DNA of 64,000 nucleotides from Kordia sp. TARA_039_SRF (lineage in GTDB: Bacteria > Bacteroidota > Bacteroidia > Flavobacteriales > Flavobacteriaceae), in NCBI GenBank assembly GCA_006383075.2, contig SMNH02000001.1, positions 248,001-312,000 of the forward strand, in the 5' to 3' direction. Shown piece by piece: positions 63,805-64,000 of this stretch. Position 1 is the first letter of the stretch, and each line of letters begins with the position of its first letter. The position numbers and the translations under genes were made by a program. A model generated the notes under the pieces. That model had not been told where the DNA came from, ran no database searches, and saw nothing but the letters and a program-made list of their open reading frames with translations.

Positions 63805-64000
63805 CTACCAATTCATCTCAGCCATTTGCGCTCTTGCCTTTTCTTGTGAATGGATGCTCTTTTTATCCGTAGGAACGTATTTGTTTTTTTGTTTGGCATC
63901 AATAATTCTCGCCTTTACGGAATCGTTTAACTGCCATCCAACAAATGTTCGCAGTTGTTCGTGCATTTCTTTGTCTAAAATTGGCGTAATCACTTCAATA
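63805..64000 (-). CDS. ppk1: Polyphosphate kinase 1, C-terminal end (runs off the window)
   Basis: The last 65 residues of a frame that enters from beyond base 64000. The sequence IEVITPILDKEMHEQL followed by LNDSVKARIIDAKQKNKYVP and IHSQE is the C-terminal pattern of PPK1. That domain makes polyphosphate from ATP, and its catalytic histidines lie upstream outside this window. Stop at 63805. Only the tail is visible, so integrity of the enzyme cannot be judged. Confidence 0.8.
   Translation of the reverse strand, partial: IEVITPILDKEMHEQLRTFVGWQLNDSVKARIIDAKQKNKYVPTDKKSIHSQEKARAQMAEMNW

Overview
The window looks like chromosome from a marine member of the Flavobacteriaceae, possibly Kordia-like (an inference from gene content and leader-peptide style; no marker gene is present). 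Supporting signs are the low GC, SusC/SusD outer-membrane pairs, type IX secretion (T9SS) C-terminal sorting domains, lipoproteins with short lipoboxes, the Bacteroidota promoter form TTTG-N19-TAnnTTTG, and the absence of clear Shine-Dalgarno sequences. No rRNA, tRNA, CRISPR array, transposase or integrase was seen.

Layout. (1) 1-13.1 kb is a maltose/starch utilisation locus. Its left half (minus strand) has a GH65 phosphorylase/hydrolase, beta-phosphoglucomutase, a sugar MFS transporter and a LacI regulator. Its right half (plus strand) has SusC, SusD, a SusE-like starch-binding lipoprotein and a T9SS-exported GH13 alpha-amylase. A LacI-type operator lies between the halves. (2) 13.4-18 kb holds a short orphan GG-type peptide, an unassigned minus-strand operon with a BatD-like protein, and an AAA15-type ATPase. 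(3) 18.3-31.7 kb is a class I lanthipeptide-type cluster: a C39 peptidase ABC transporter plus HlyD adaptor on the plus strand, facing LanC, split LanB (two genes) and five precursor peptides on the minus strand. Two paralogous membrane-anchored TPR-AraC regulators are interleaved with the precursors. One precursor is only 46 aa and has no cysteine. (4) 31.8-41.1 kb has an ECF sigma/anti-sigma pair divergent from a small secreted protein, a large T9SS cargo protein, a subtilisin-like lipoprotein and a TPR-CHAT protein that appears to face the periplasm. (5) 41.3-51.8 kb is mostly housekeeping: an SDR threonine dehydrogenase, lipoproteins, M13 and M28 peptidases, an AraC regulator, a CBS protein, a GNAT acetyltransferase and a short SSB. 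(6) 51.8-61.7 kb is a minus-strand toxin/immunity island: a 1323-aa protein of unknown family, a small nucleotidyltransferase, a 945-aa protein ending in a zincin (HEGTH) domain, then a tail of immunity-type genes (two unassigned, Imm35-like, SUKH) and a truncated second copy of the SUKH gene. The island is bracketed by two 43-bp direct repeats (38/43 identical) derived from the ssb terminator. (7) 61.8-64 kb has a membrane protein, a VOC protein, an M23 peptidase, an inverted repeat and the 3' end of ppk1.

How the parts work together. In region 1, surface amylase and SusCDE capture and cut starch, the MFS carrier imports maltose, and GH65 plus PgmB feed glucose phosphates to glycolysis. In region 3, LanB/LanB_C/LanC would modify peptides whose GG leaders the C39 transporter removes during export. 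The TPR-AraC proteins would sense an envelope signal and control precursor expression. In region 6, translational coupling of the first three genes suggests one toxin module followed by a collected set of immunity genes.
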